Shown here: positions 1 to 10,100 of the stretch, one piece after another | Numbering within the stretch: the first letter of the stretch is position 1 | Layout: every line of letters starts with the position of its first letter | NCBI GenBank assembly: GCA_035048495.1 | Contig: CM068540.1 | Coordinates: 14,616,829-14,680,828, forward strand | Direction: 5' to 3' | Origin: Euptelea pleiosperma | Taxonomy: Eukaryota > Streptophyta > Magnoliopsida > Ranunculales > Eupteleaceae | DNA length: 64,000 nt | Notes under the pieces: model-generated | Told to the model about the DNA's origin: nothing | Seen by the model: the letters and a program-made list of their open reading frames with translations, nothing else | Databases searched by the model: none | Translations under genes and position numbers: made by a program

Positions 1-352
1 GCGCCAAACGCACGCCTCAGTGTGCCTCGACTACAAAGGTGAAGATCGACCTAGATATTCAATTACAAATGTCAAAAAAACAATAAGTGCAGGAAGTGTA
101 CTTTCTATGTTTCATAAACATTCTGATGGTGTTTGAATGTATCAAAAATTCAGTACACAAATCAAAAGGTCCACCCTTCTTTAATCCATTCAAGTTTGAT
201 ATCAGAAGGTTCGGGAAATCTCAAAGCAATTCAAACACAGACAATTTAAAAGCCAAAACTAATAAAGAGTTATTGGGAAATGGAGTATCCCATTAGTTAC
301 GAATCTTTTAAGAGAATTATTGAAAGTAGTTCTTTATACACACAAAACTTAC

Positions 353-1010
353 TCTCAAACCAGCTACAGCATCCTGGCGTTCCCTAATTGAACCTGTGCA
401 ATATAGTGGTCTTGCAAGCCAATTTTTAAGCAACCTTAGTCACACCTGTACAGTGATTCAGTTGTGCATACAACGTCCCAATCCCACGTTGATAAATAGA
501 ATCACCAACCCAGAAAATTGATCTTGAAAATCACAAGTATGTCAAAGTTACCCCGAGGAACCTCCGTTTTTGTTCTCAAATATCTCCGGTTTTGAGGGAT
601 GTCATCAAACCCCGAGCATGGAAGTAACTCAAACTCAGCAAATCTAAGCAAAGTTTCATCCAGAAAAGCATGTCGATCTTAGATAGAAAAGGCAGCTTCC
701 AAAAGCTGAAAGAGCGCAGCTACCAACCATCCTCGCCCTGCACTCACTAGCTCGATCGGATAAAACATCTGGTAGCTAGGCACCCTGAACCATCCTCTGC
801 AGGAGCATCTAAACTTGTCTCATTCAAATGATCCTTTACACGCCTGTAAATATTTCTGACTTCACCAACAGTTTTTCAGCATCCCAGAATTCCAAGAGTG
901 GAACCAAATAATTGATTAAAGGACTTCTTGTCTGTCTCAACAAAACTCGCTCAGTTTCAGGACAGAGAACGTTAGCAGGCTTTATGATTTCCACAGGCCT
1001 TAGTTCAGAC
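353..1010 (-). pseudogene. MSH7: MSH7-like mismatch repair gene, broken exons
   Basis: MSH7 is the plant-specific MutS homologue that pairs with MSH2 to recognise base mismatches in the nucleus. On the minus strand 1010-552 reads in pieces LRPVEIIKPANVLCPETER, then PLINYLVPLLEFWDAEK, VRNIYRRVKDHLNE, AFLDETLLRFAEFELLPC and EIFENKNGGSSG, ending at a GTAACT donor (551-546). A ~70 bp intron follows, then an exon near 480-353 reads GTLYAQLNHC and LLKNWLARPLYCTGSIRERQ, ending at GTAAGT (352-347). These fit the connector/lever region of plant MSH7, recognised from memory of the family. The pieces lie in different frames: the A run after GAAAA (near 870) is one base short, and further indels break the region near 700-770 and 440. 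An intron is retained, so this is not a processed copy. The exon's 5' part is separated by the hAT element at 1011-1507. A partial second copy lies at 32537-32775 and shares the poly-A frameshift. Confidence 0.82.
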
Positions 1011-1507
1011 CAAGGTTTAAAGGGGACCGTTATAACGGTACAAGGCGTTACCATTTTTTCCGTTATAACGAAAAAAATGCTCAGGGGCAAAAACGGAAAA
1101 AACTGGGAAAAGAACGGAATATAACGGAAAAAATGGCGCTGAAATTCAAATTTTTGAATTTTAAAATTTGAATTTCAAATTTTCAAAAATGGAAAATAAC
1201 GGAAAATAAATAAAATATAACTGAAAAATAACGGGAAAAAATGAAAATAACGGCCATTTTTTTCACAAAATTTTGCAGAAAATAAGTCGTTATTTTTGTT
1301 ATAACGAAAAAATAAAGGAAAATAACGGTCGTTATTTTCTGGGCGTTTTAACAGTCCATAACATAACGGGTAGGTCCCAATCCGTTATAACAGCCATTTT
1401 TTTCACAAAATTTTCCAGAAAATAAGTCGTTATTTTCTGGGCGTTTTAACAGTCCATAACATAACGGGTAGGTCCCAATCCGTTATAACGGCCATTTTTA
1501 AACCTTG
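1011..1507. mobile_element. hAT-type MITE with perfect 8-bp TSD
   Basis: Begins CAAGGTTTAAA and ends TTTAAACCTTG. It is flanked by identical 8-bp direct repeats GTTCAGAC (1003-1010 and 1508-1515). An 8-bp target duplication with a CARGG-like terminus is the hAT signature. The interior is AT-rich and full of the palindrome CCGTTATAACGG or close variants, which could be subterminal transposase sites (inference). There is no coding capacity. It sits inside the MSH7 pseudogene exon. The same family recurs about 15 times in the window. Confidence 0.82.
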
Positions 1508-2309
1508 GTTCAGACAGTAATATATGTGTGGGACCCAACTCCTCAAAAGTGAAGTGGACTGTGGACCTCACGTACTCCCGGAATTACTGAAAAAGTGAAG
1601 ACAAAATAGCATAAAGAAAACAAAGTACAGACGGAAGTCAATGTAAAACAGAACTCTATGTGTACGTGAACAAACCTTCGTAGCCAATTTCTCCACATTG
1701 ATTGAGAAATTCTTTTCTGGAAATTAATCCACAATCAAGAATTTAGCATAAATACGTCAGTGAGAAAATAAACGTAAACATTACAAGAAAAAATGACATT
1801 ACATGCAGTATGTATATATTTATTCAGGGTCGGGCTCAAGGGATCCCCCATTTCTGACCCCCTTTTTGACCCCCATCTTGGCGTACCGACATAGAAGATG
1901 AATCATTGGCTGATTCGGGGTAGGTCCGAATCTGTTATCACGGCCGTTATTTACGTTATAACGGCCGTTTTTTAAACCTTGGTTCAGACAGTAATATATG
2001 TGTGGGACCCAACTCCTCAAAAGTGAAGTGGACCTCACAAAAGGGGACTTGTCAAAGCAAGATGAGATATGATACTCCCCAGAATTAGAATTACTGAAAA
2101 AGTGAAGACAAAATAGCATAAAGAAAACAAAGTACAGACGGAAGTCAATGTAAAACAGAAATATATGTGTATGTGAACAAACCTTCATAGCCAATTTCTC
2201 CACATTGATTGAGAAATTCTTTTCTGGAAATTAATCCACACTCAAGAATTTAGCATAAATACGTCAGTGAGAAAATAAACGTAAACATTACAAGAAAAGT
2301 TTTCGTTTC
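1508..2309. repeat. Direct duplication of MSH7-flank sequence with MITE debris
   Basis: The segment starting TTCAGACAGTAATATATGTG occurs at ~1509 and again at ~1983 (offset about 474 bp), running to the AAACATTACAAGAAAA end near 1790 and 2300. Between the copies lie a truncated MULE-type MITE (1827-1916, left terminus GGGTCGGGCTCAAGGG) and a hAT remnant (1918-1981) ending TTTAAACCTTGG. Minus-strand exon-like sequence near 1740-1680 and 2230-2180 could be further upstream host exon material, but I do not recognise it. The same block occurs once more at 32850-33260. Confidence 0.6.
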
Positions 2310-2452
2310 GGCAGTTTCGGTGGTTACGCTCCGAAACTTGACGAAAACCAAAGTGAAACAGTTTTGGTCATTTTTTTTTTTTTTTCAAAACTACAGAAAA
2401 CAACGCACGGGGTACGTTGTTTTTTTATTTTGAAAAAATGGAAACAACGTAT
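2310..2452 (+). repeat. Head sequence preceding the leader array
   Basis: Contains TTTCGTTTCGGCAGTTTCGG and CGAAACTTGACGAAAACC, followed by a T run. The same sequence stands immediately upstream of the single diverged leader unit at 33.88 kb (33722-33876). It therefore looks like the ancestral 5' neighbour of the unit that was later amplified. No coding potential seen. Confidence 0.45.
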
Positions 2453-3464
2453 CTATATAACAAAACACAACTTATGTCTTTTGTTTATATAAGTAGTGGT
2501 TTAGATCGACTCAGATAGACCCATCTACTTTCCTTCATCCAACGGTTGAGAATGAAAACATAAATTAAGGTTGGAAACCAATATGGAAAACAAAACACAA
2601 AAATAACTCACGGTTGAGATCGGCCTACTACCCTTATCCATCCAATGGTTGAGAAGGAATAAAACCACATTCAAATAGGGAAACCCTACACGTTCCCTAC
2701 AAAGATAGCAACACTCAACGAAGATGGAAACAAATGAACGCCTGAAATATATGAAAACTACGCCTACACGTTCCCGCCAAAGATGGAAACTCTAAACAAA
2801 GATGGAAATTAACCCAATCTCTCTCCCACGCCTCTATCACAAAACCCATTCTCTCTCTCTCTCTCTTTCTCGAAAACCCACTCTTCTCTCCAAGAAGAAG
2901 AAGAAGAAGAAGAAGAATAAGAACCTGGCATCATCGAAGACTGAGATCGGGTAAGTCATCCTTATCTCTCTCCCTCTCTCCCTCTCTCTCTTGGATCAAT
3001 ATCTTACAGTCCCCGGTTTGAACCGTGCATTCATCTCTTGGATTTGGAAAAGAGATCTACCTTTGGATCTGAAAAGAGATCAAAAGGTGGATCAGTGAAT
3101 ATAGTAATATACATACCAAAAATCAGACCGTAGCAACTCAAGGGTCGGTTCTGTAAAAGGCTAACGGTGACGATGGAAAGAAAGAAGTTCCAAAAAAAAA
3201 AAGAGTTAGTTCAAACAGAAGTCAGGAAAAAAAAAATTTGTTCGGGTTTTTTTTTTTTGTTCGGAAGAAAACTAACAGTTATACAATGATTAATTTCTTT
3301 TCTATGCCTGTGAAAAATAAACTTCTCTCTTTGTCCGTTCTGCTCATCCAATGGTTCTACTCATCAAACGGTTTGAAATCTCCATCACGATCTCAGCCAG
3401 TTTCGGATATTAGTGTCGGACGGTCACGCAGCTTCACTTTCCCCTGTTGCTTTCGTCTCCATCT

Positions 3465-3524
3465 CAACCTGACTGATTTTGAAAGAGTTTTGCGGACGCT
3501 TTCACATTGAAATCAGTCAGGTTG
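3465..3524. repeat. Nested hairpin at the 3' end of array unit 1
   Basis: Outer arms CAACCTGACTGATTT (3465-3479) and AAATCAGTCAGGTTG (3510-3524) are perfectly complementary. Inner arms TGAAAG (3480-3485) and CTTTCA (3499-3504) add a second stem. All nine units carry it. Units 2 and 5 have a G-to-A change and units 3 and 6 a C-to-T change in the right arm, which weakens pairing. Confidence 0.6.
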
Positions 3525-3599
3525 ATTCATTGGATAAGATTGGATCAGTCTGATAAATTGGATTATGAGCGTAACAAAACACAACTTATGTCTTTTGTT

Positions 3600-3607
3600 T
3601 ATATAAG
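3600..3607 (+). promoter_or_regulatory. TATA-like box, representative of each array unit
   Basis: TATATAAG with the context TTTATATAAGTAG. Copies lie at 2486, 3600, 4721, 5835, 6948, 8069, 9184, 10296 and 11410. It lies about 330 bp upstream of the CT-rich leader, so it may drive a longer leader or be incidental. No transcription evidence is available. Confidence 0.35.
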
Positions 3608-4063
3608 TAGTGGTTTAGATCGACTCATATAGACCCATCTACTTTCCTTCATCCAACGGTTGAGAATGAAAACATAAATTAAGGTTGGAAACCAATATGG
3701 AAAACACAACACAAAAATAACTCACGGTTGAGATCGGCCTACTACCCTTATCCATCCAATGGTTGAGAAGGAATAAAACCACATTCAAATAGGGAAACCC
3801 TACACGTTCCCTACAAAGATGGCAACACTCAACGAAGATGGAAACAAATGAACGCCTGAAATATATGGAAACTACGCCTACACGTTCCCGCCAAAGATGG
3901 AAACTCTAAACAAAGATGGAAATTAACCCAATCTCTCTCCCACGCCTCTATCACGAAACCCATTCTCTCTCTCTCTCTCTCTTTCTCGAAAACCCACTCT
4001 TCTCTCCAAGAAGAAGAAGAAGAAGAATAATAAGAACCTGGCATCATCGAAGACTGAGATCGG

Positions 4064-4130
4064 GTAAGTCATCCTTATCTCTCTCCCTCTCTCCCTCTCT
4101 CCCTCTCTCTCTTGGATCAATATCTTACAG
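4064..4130 (+). other. Intron-like 67-bp segment, representative of array units
   Basis: Runs from GTAAGT after GAGATCGG to TATCTTACAG before TCCCCGG. It has a long CT tract and TTGGATCAAT as a possible branch region. It follows the (CT)n-(GAA)n leader typical of plant 5' UTR exons. The same order occurs in the diverged copy at 34.15-34.3 kb (donor AAGTAAGTC), which suggests a genuine spliced 5' leader. No open frame of note spans it, and splicing is inferred only. Confidence 0.35.
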
Positions 4131-7100
4131 TCCCCGGTTTGAACCGTGCGTTCATCTCTTGGATTTGGAAAAGAGATCTACCTTTGGATCTGAAAAGAGA
4201 TCAAAAGGTGGATCAGTGAATATAGTAATATACATACCAAAAATCAGACCGTAGCAACTCAAGGGTCGGTTCTGTAAAAGGCTAACGGTGACGATGGAAA
4301 GAAAGAAGTTCCAAAAAAAAAAAGAGTTAGTTCAAACAGAAGTCAGGAAAAAAAAAATTTGTTCGGGTTTTTTTTTTTTGTTCGGAAGAAAACTAACAGT
4401 TATACAATGATTAATTTCTTTTCTATGCCTGTGAAAAATAAACTTCTCTCTTTGTCCGTTCTACTCAACCAATGGTTCTACTCATCAAACGGTTTGAAAT
4501 CTCCATCACGATCTCAGCCAGTTTCGGATATTAGTGTCGGACGGTCACGCAGCTTCACTTTCCCCTGTTGCTTTCGTCTCCATCTCAACCTGACTGATTT
4601 TGAAAGAGTTTTGCGGACGCTTTCACATTGAAATCAATCAGGTTGATTCATTGGATAAGATTGGATCAGTCTGATAAATTGGATTATGAGCGTAACAAAA
4701 CACAACTTATGTCTTTTGTTTATATAAGTAGTGGTTTAGATCGACTCAGATAGACCCATCTACTTTCCTTCATCCAACGGTTGAGAATGAAAACATAAAT
4801 TAAGGTTGGAAACCAATATGGAAAACACAACACAAAAATAACTCACGGTTGAGATCGGCCTACTACCCTTATCCATCCAATGGTTGAGAAGGAATAAAAC
4901 CACATTCAAATAAGGATACCCTACACGTTCCCTACAAAGATGGCAACACTCAACGAAGAGGGAAACAAATGAACGCCTGAAATATATGGAAACTACGCCT
5001 ACACGTTCCCGCCAAAGATGGAAACTCTAAACAAAGATGGAAATTAACCCAATCTCTCTCCCACGCCTCTATCACGAAACCCATTCTCTCTCTCTCTCTC
5101 TCTCTTTCTCGAAAACCCACTCTTCTCTCCAAGAAGAAGAAGAAGAAGAATAATAAGAACCTGGCATCATCGAAGACTGAGATCGGGTAAGTCATCCATA
5201 TCTCTCTCCCTCTCTCCCTCTCTCTCTTGGATCAATATCTTACAGTCCCCGGTTTGAACCGTGCGTTCATCTCTTGGATTTGGAAAAGAGATCTACCTTT
5301 GGATCTGAAAAGAGATCAAAAGGTGGATCAGTTAATATAGTAATATACATACCAAAAATCAGACCGTAGCAACTCAAGGGTCGGTTCTGTAAAAGGCTAA
5401 CGGTGACGATGGAAAGAAAGAAGTTCCAAAAAAAAAAAGAGTTAGTTCAAACAGAAGTCAGGAAAAAAAAAATTTGTTCGGGTTTTTTTTTTTGTTCGGA
5501 AGAAAACTAACAGTTATACAACGATTAATTTTTTTTCTATGCCTGTGAAAAATAAACTTCTCTCTTTGTCCGTTCTGCTCATCCAATGGTTCTACTCATC
5601 AAACGGTTTGAAATCTCCATCACGATCTCAGCCAGTTTCGGATATTAGTGTCGGACGCTCACGCAGCTTCACTTTCCCCTGTTGCTTTCGTCTCCATCTC
5701 AACCTGACTGATTTTGAAAGAGTTTTGCGGACGCTTTCACATTGAAATTAGTCAGGTTGATTCATTGGATAAGATTGGATCAGTCTGATAAATTGGATTA
5801 TGAGCGTAACAAAACACAACTTATGTCTTTTGTTTATATAAGTAGTGGTTTAGATCGACTCAAATAGACCCATCTACTTTCCTTCATCCAACGGTTGAGA
5901 ATGAAAACATAAATTAAGGTTGGAAACCAATATGGAAAACACAACACAAAAATAACTCACGGTTGAGATCGGCCTACTACCCTTATCCATCCAATGGTTA
6001 AGAAGGAATAAAACCACATTCAAATAGGGAAACCCTACACGTTCCCTACAAAGATGGCAACACTCAACGAAGATGGAAACAAATGAACGCCTGAAATATA
6101 TGGAAACTACGCCTACACATTCCCACCAAAGATGGAAACTCTAAACAAAGATGGAAATTAACCCAATCTCTCTCCCACGCCTCTATCACGAAACCCATTC
6201 TCTCTATCTCTCTCTCTTTCTCGAAAACCCACTCTTCTCTCCAAGAAGAAGAAGAAGAAGAATAATAAGAACCTGGCATCATCGAAGACTGAGATCGGGT
6301 AAGTCATCCTTATCTCTCTCCCTCTCTCCCTCTCTCTCTTGGATCAATATCTTACAGTCCCCGGTTTGAACCGTGCGTTCATCTCTTGGATTTGGAAAAG
6401 AGATCTACCTTTGGATCTGAAAAGAGATCAAAAGGTGGATCAGTGAATATAGTAATATACATACCAAAAATCTGACCGTAGCAACTCAAGGGTCGGTTCT
6501 GTAAAAGGCTAACGGTGACGATGGAAAGAAAGAAGTTCCAAAAAAAAAAAGAGTTAGTTCAAACAGAAGTCAGGAAAAAAAAAATTTGTTCGGGTTTTTT
6601 TTTTTTGTTCGGAAGAAAACTAACAGTTATACAATGATTAATTTCTTTTCTATGCCTGTGAAAAATAAACTTCTCTCTTTGTCCGTTCTGCTCATCCAAT
6701 GGTTCTACTCATCAAACGGTTTGAAATCCCCATCACGATCTCAGCCAGTTTCGGATATTAGTGTCGGACGGTCACGCAGCTTCACTTTCCCCTGTTGCTT
6801 TCGTCTCCATCTCAACCTGACTGATTTTGAAAGAGTTTTGCGGACGCTTTCACATTGAAATCAGTCAGGTTGATTCATTGGATAAGATTGGATCAGTCTG
6901 ATAAATTGGATTATGAGCGTAACAAAACACAACTTATGTCTTTTGTTTATATAAGTAGTGGTTTAGATCGACTCAGATAGACCCATCTACTTTCCTTCAT
7001 CCAACGGTTGAGAATGAAAACATAAATTAAGGTTGGAAACCAATATGGAAAACACAACACAAAAATAACTCACGGTTGAGATCGGCCTACTACCCTTATC

Positions 7101-10100
7101 CATCCAATGGTTGAGAAGGAATAAAACCACATTCAAATAGGGAAACCCTACACGTTCCCTACAAAGATGGCAACACTCAATGAAGATGGAAACAAATGAA
7201 CGCCTGAAATATATGGAAACTACGCCTACACGTTCCCGCCAAAGATGGAAACTCTAAACAAAGATGGAAATTAACCCAATCTCTCTCCCACGCCTCTATC
7301 ACCAAACCCATTCTCTCTCTCTCTCTCTCTTTCTCGAAAACCCACTCTTCTCTCCAAGAAGAAGAAGAAGAAGAATAATAAGAACCTGGCATCATCGAAG
7401 ACTGAGATCGGGTAAGTCATCCTTATCTCTCTCCCTCTCTCCCTCTCTCCCTCTCTCTCTTGGATCAATATCTTACAGTCCCCGGTTTGAACCGTGCGTT
7501 CATCTCTTGGATTTGGAAAAGAGATCTACCTTTGGATCTGAAAAGAGATCAAAAGGTGGATCAGTGAATATAGTAATATACATACCAAAAATCAGACCGT
7601 AGCAACTCAAGGGTCTGTTCTGTAAAAGGCTAACGGTGACGATGGAAAGAAAGAAGTTCCAAAAAAAAAAAGAGTTAGTTCAAACAGAAGTCAGGAAAAA
7701 AAAAATTTGTTCGGGTTTTTTTTTTTTGTTCGGAAGAAAACTAACAGTTATACAATGATTAATTTCTTTTCTATGCCTGTGAAAAATAAACTTCTCTCTT
7801 TGTCCGTTCTGCTCAACCAATGGTTCTACTCATCAAACGGTTTGAAATCTCCATCACGATCTCAGCCAGTTTCGGATATTAGTGTCGGACGCTCACGCAG
7901 CTTCACTTTCCCCTGTTGCTTTCGTCCCCATCTCAACCTGACTGATTTTGAAAGAGTTTTGCGGACGCTTTCACATTGAAATCAATCAGGTTGATTCATT
8001 GGATAAGATTGGATCAGTCTGATAAATTGGATTATGAGCGTAACAAAACACAACTTATGTCTTTTGTTTATATAAGTAGTGGTTTAGATCGACTCAGATA
8101 GACCCATCTACTTTCCTTCATCCAACGGTTGGGAATGAAAACATAAATTAAGGTTGGAAACCAATATGGAAAACACAACACAAAAATAACTCACGGTTGA
8201 GATCGGCCTACTACCCTTATCCATCCAATGGTTGAGAAGGAATAAAACCACATTCAAATAGGGAAACCCTACACGTTCCCTACAAAGATGGCAACACTCA
8301 ACGAAGAGGGAAACAAATGAACGCCTGAAATATATGGAAACTACGCCTACACGTTCCCGCCAAAGATGGAAACTCTAAACAAAGATGGAAATTAACCCAA
8401 TCTCTCTCCCACGCCTCTATCACCAAACCCATTCTCTCTCTCTCTCTCTCTCTTTCTCGAAAACCCACTCTTCTCTCCAAGAAGAAGAAGAAGAAGAATA
8501 ATAAGAACCTGGCATCATCGAAGACTGAGATCGGGTAAGTCATCCATATCTCTCTCCCTCTCTCCCTCTCTCTCTTGGATCAATATCTTACAGTCCCCGG
8601 TTTGAACCGTGCGTTCATCTCTTGGATTTGGAAAAGAGATCTACCTTTGGATTTGAAAAGAGATCAAAAGGTGGATCAGTGAATATAGTAATATACATAC
8701 CAAAAATCAGACCGTAGCAACTCAAGGGTCGGTTCTGTAAAAGGCTAACGGTGACGATGGAAAGAAAGAAGTTCCAAAAAAAAAAAGAGTTAGTTCAAAC
8801 AGAAGTCAGGAAAAAAAAAATTTGTTCGGGTTTTTTTTTTTTGTTCGGAAGAAAACTAACAGTTATACAACGATTAATTTCTTTTCTATGCCTGTAAAAA
8901 ATAAACTTCTCTCTTTGTCCGTTCTGCTCATCCAATGGTTCTACTCATCAAACGGTTTGAAATCTCCATCACGATCTCAGCCAGTTTCGGATATTAGTGT
9001 CGGACGCTCACGCAGCTTCACTTTCCCCTGTTGCTTTCGTCTCCATCTCAACCTGACTGATTTTGAAAGAGTTTTGCGGACGCTTTCACATTGAAATTAG
9101 TCAGGTTGATTCATTGGATAAGATTGGATCAGTCTGATAAATTGGATTATGAGCGTAACAAAACACAACTTATGTCTTTTGTTTATATAAGTAGTGGTTT
9201 AGATCGACTCAAATAGACCCATCTACTTTCCTTCATCCAACGGTTGAGAATGAAAACATAAATTAAGGTTGGAAACCAATATGGAAAACACAACACAAAA
9301 ATAACTCACGGTTGAGATCGGCCTACTACCCTTATCCATCCAATGGTTAAGAAGGAATAAAACCACATTCAAATAGGGAAACCCTACACGTTCCCTACAA
9401 AGATGGCAACACTCAACGAAGATGGAAACAAATGAACGCCTGAAATATATGGAAACTACGCCTACACGTTCCCACCAAAGATGGAAACTCTAAACAAAGA
9501 TGGAAATTAACCCAATCTCTCTCCCACGCCTCTATCACGAAACCCATTCTCTCTCTCTCTCTCTCTTTCTCGAAAACCCACTCTTCTCTCCAAGAAGAAG
9601 AAGAAGAAGAATAATAAGAACCTGGCATCATCGAAGACTGAGATCGGGTAAGTCATCCTTATCTCTCTCCCTCTCTCCCTCTCTCTCTTGGATCAATATC
9701 TTACAGTCCCCGGTTTGAACCGTGCGTTCATCTCTTGGATTTGGAAAAGAGATCTACCTTTGGATCTGAAAAGAGATCAAAAGGTGGATCAGTGAATATA
9801 GTAATATACATACCAAAAATCAGACCGTAGCAACTCAAGGGTCGGTTCTGTAAAAGGCTAACGGTGACGATGGAAAGAAAGAAGTTCCAAAAAAAAAAAG
9901 AGTTAGTTCAAACAGAAGTTAGGAAAAAAAAATTTGTTCGGGTTTTTTTTTTTTGTTCGGAAGAAAACTAACAGTTATACGATGATTAATTTCTTTTCTA
10001 TGCCTGTGAAAAATAAACTTCTCTCTTTGTCCGTTCTGCTCATCCAATGGTTCTACTCATCAAACGGTTTGAAATCCCCATCACGATCTCAGCCAGTTTC

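Noticed and set aside
3238..3510. Recurring 90-codon open frame starting MFGFFFFVRKK in most array units
   Set aside because: It begins in a poly-T tract, has no domain signature, and its near-identity follows from recent unit duplication. Unit 8 carries an early stop and unit 3 has lost its start, so the frame is not maintained.
3916..4254. 72-112 codon Ser/Leu- or Arg/Glu-rich frames on both strands over the CT and GAA tracts
   Set aside because: They are translations of simple repeats and read straight through the mini-intron-like segment.
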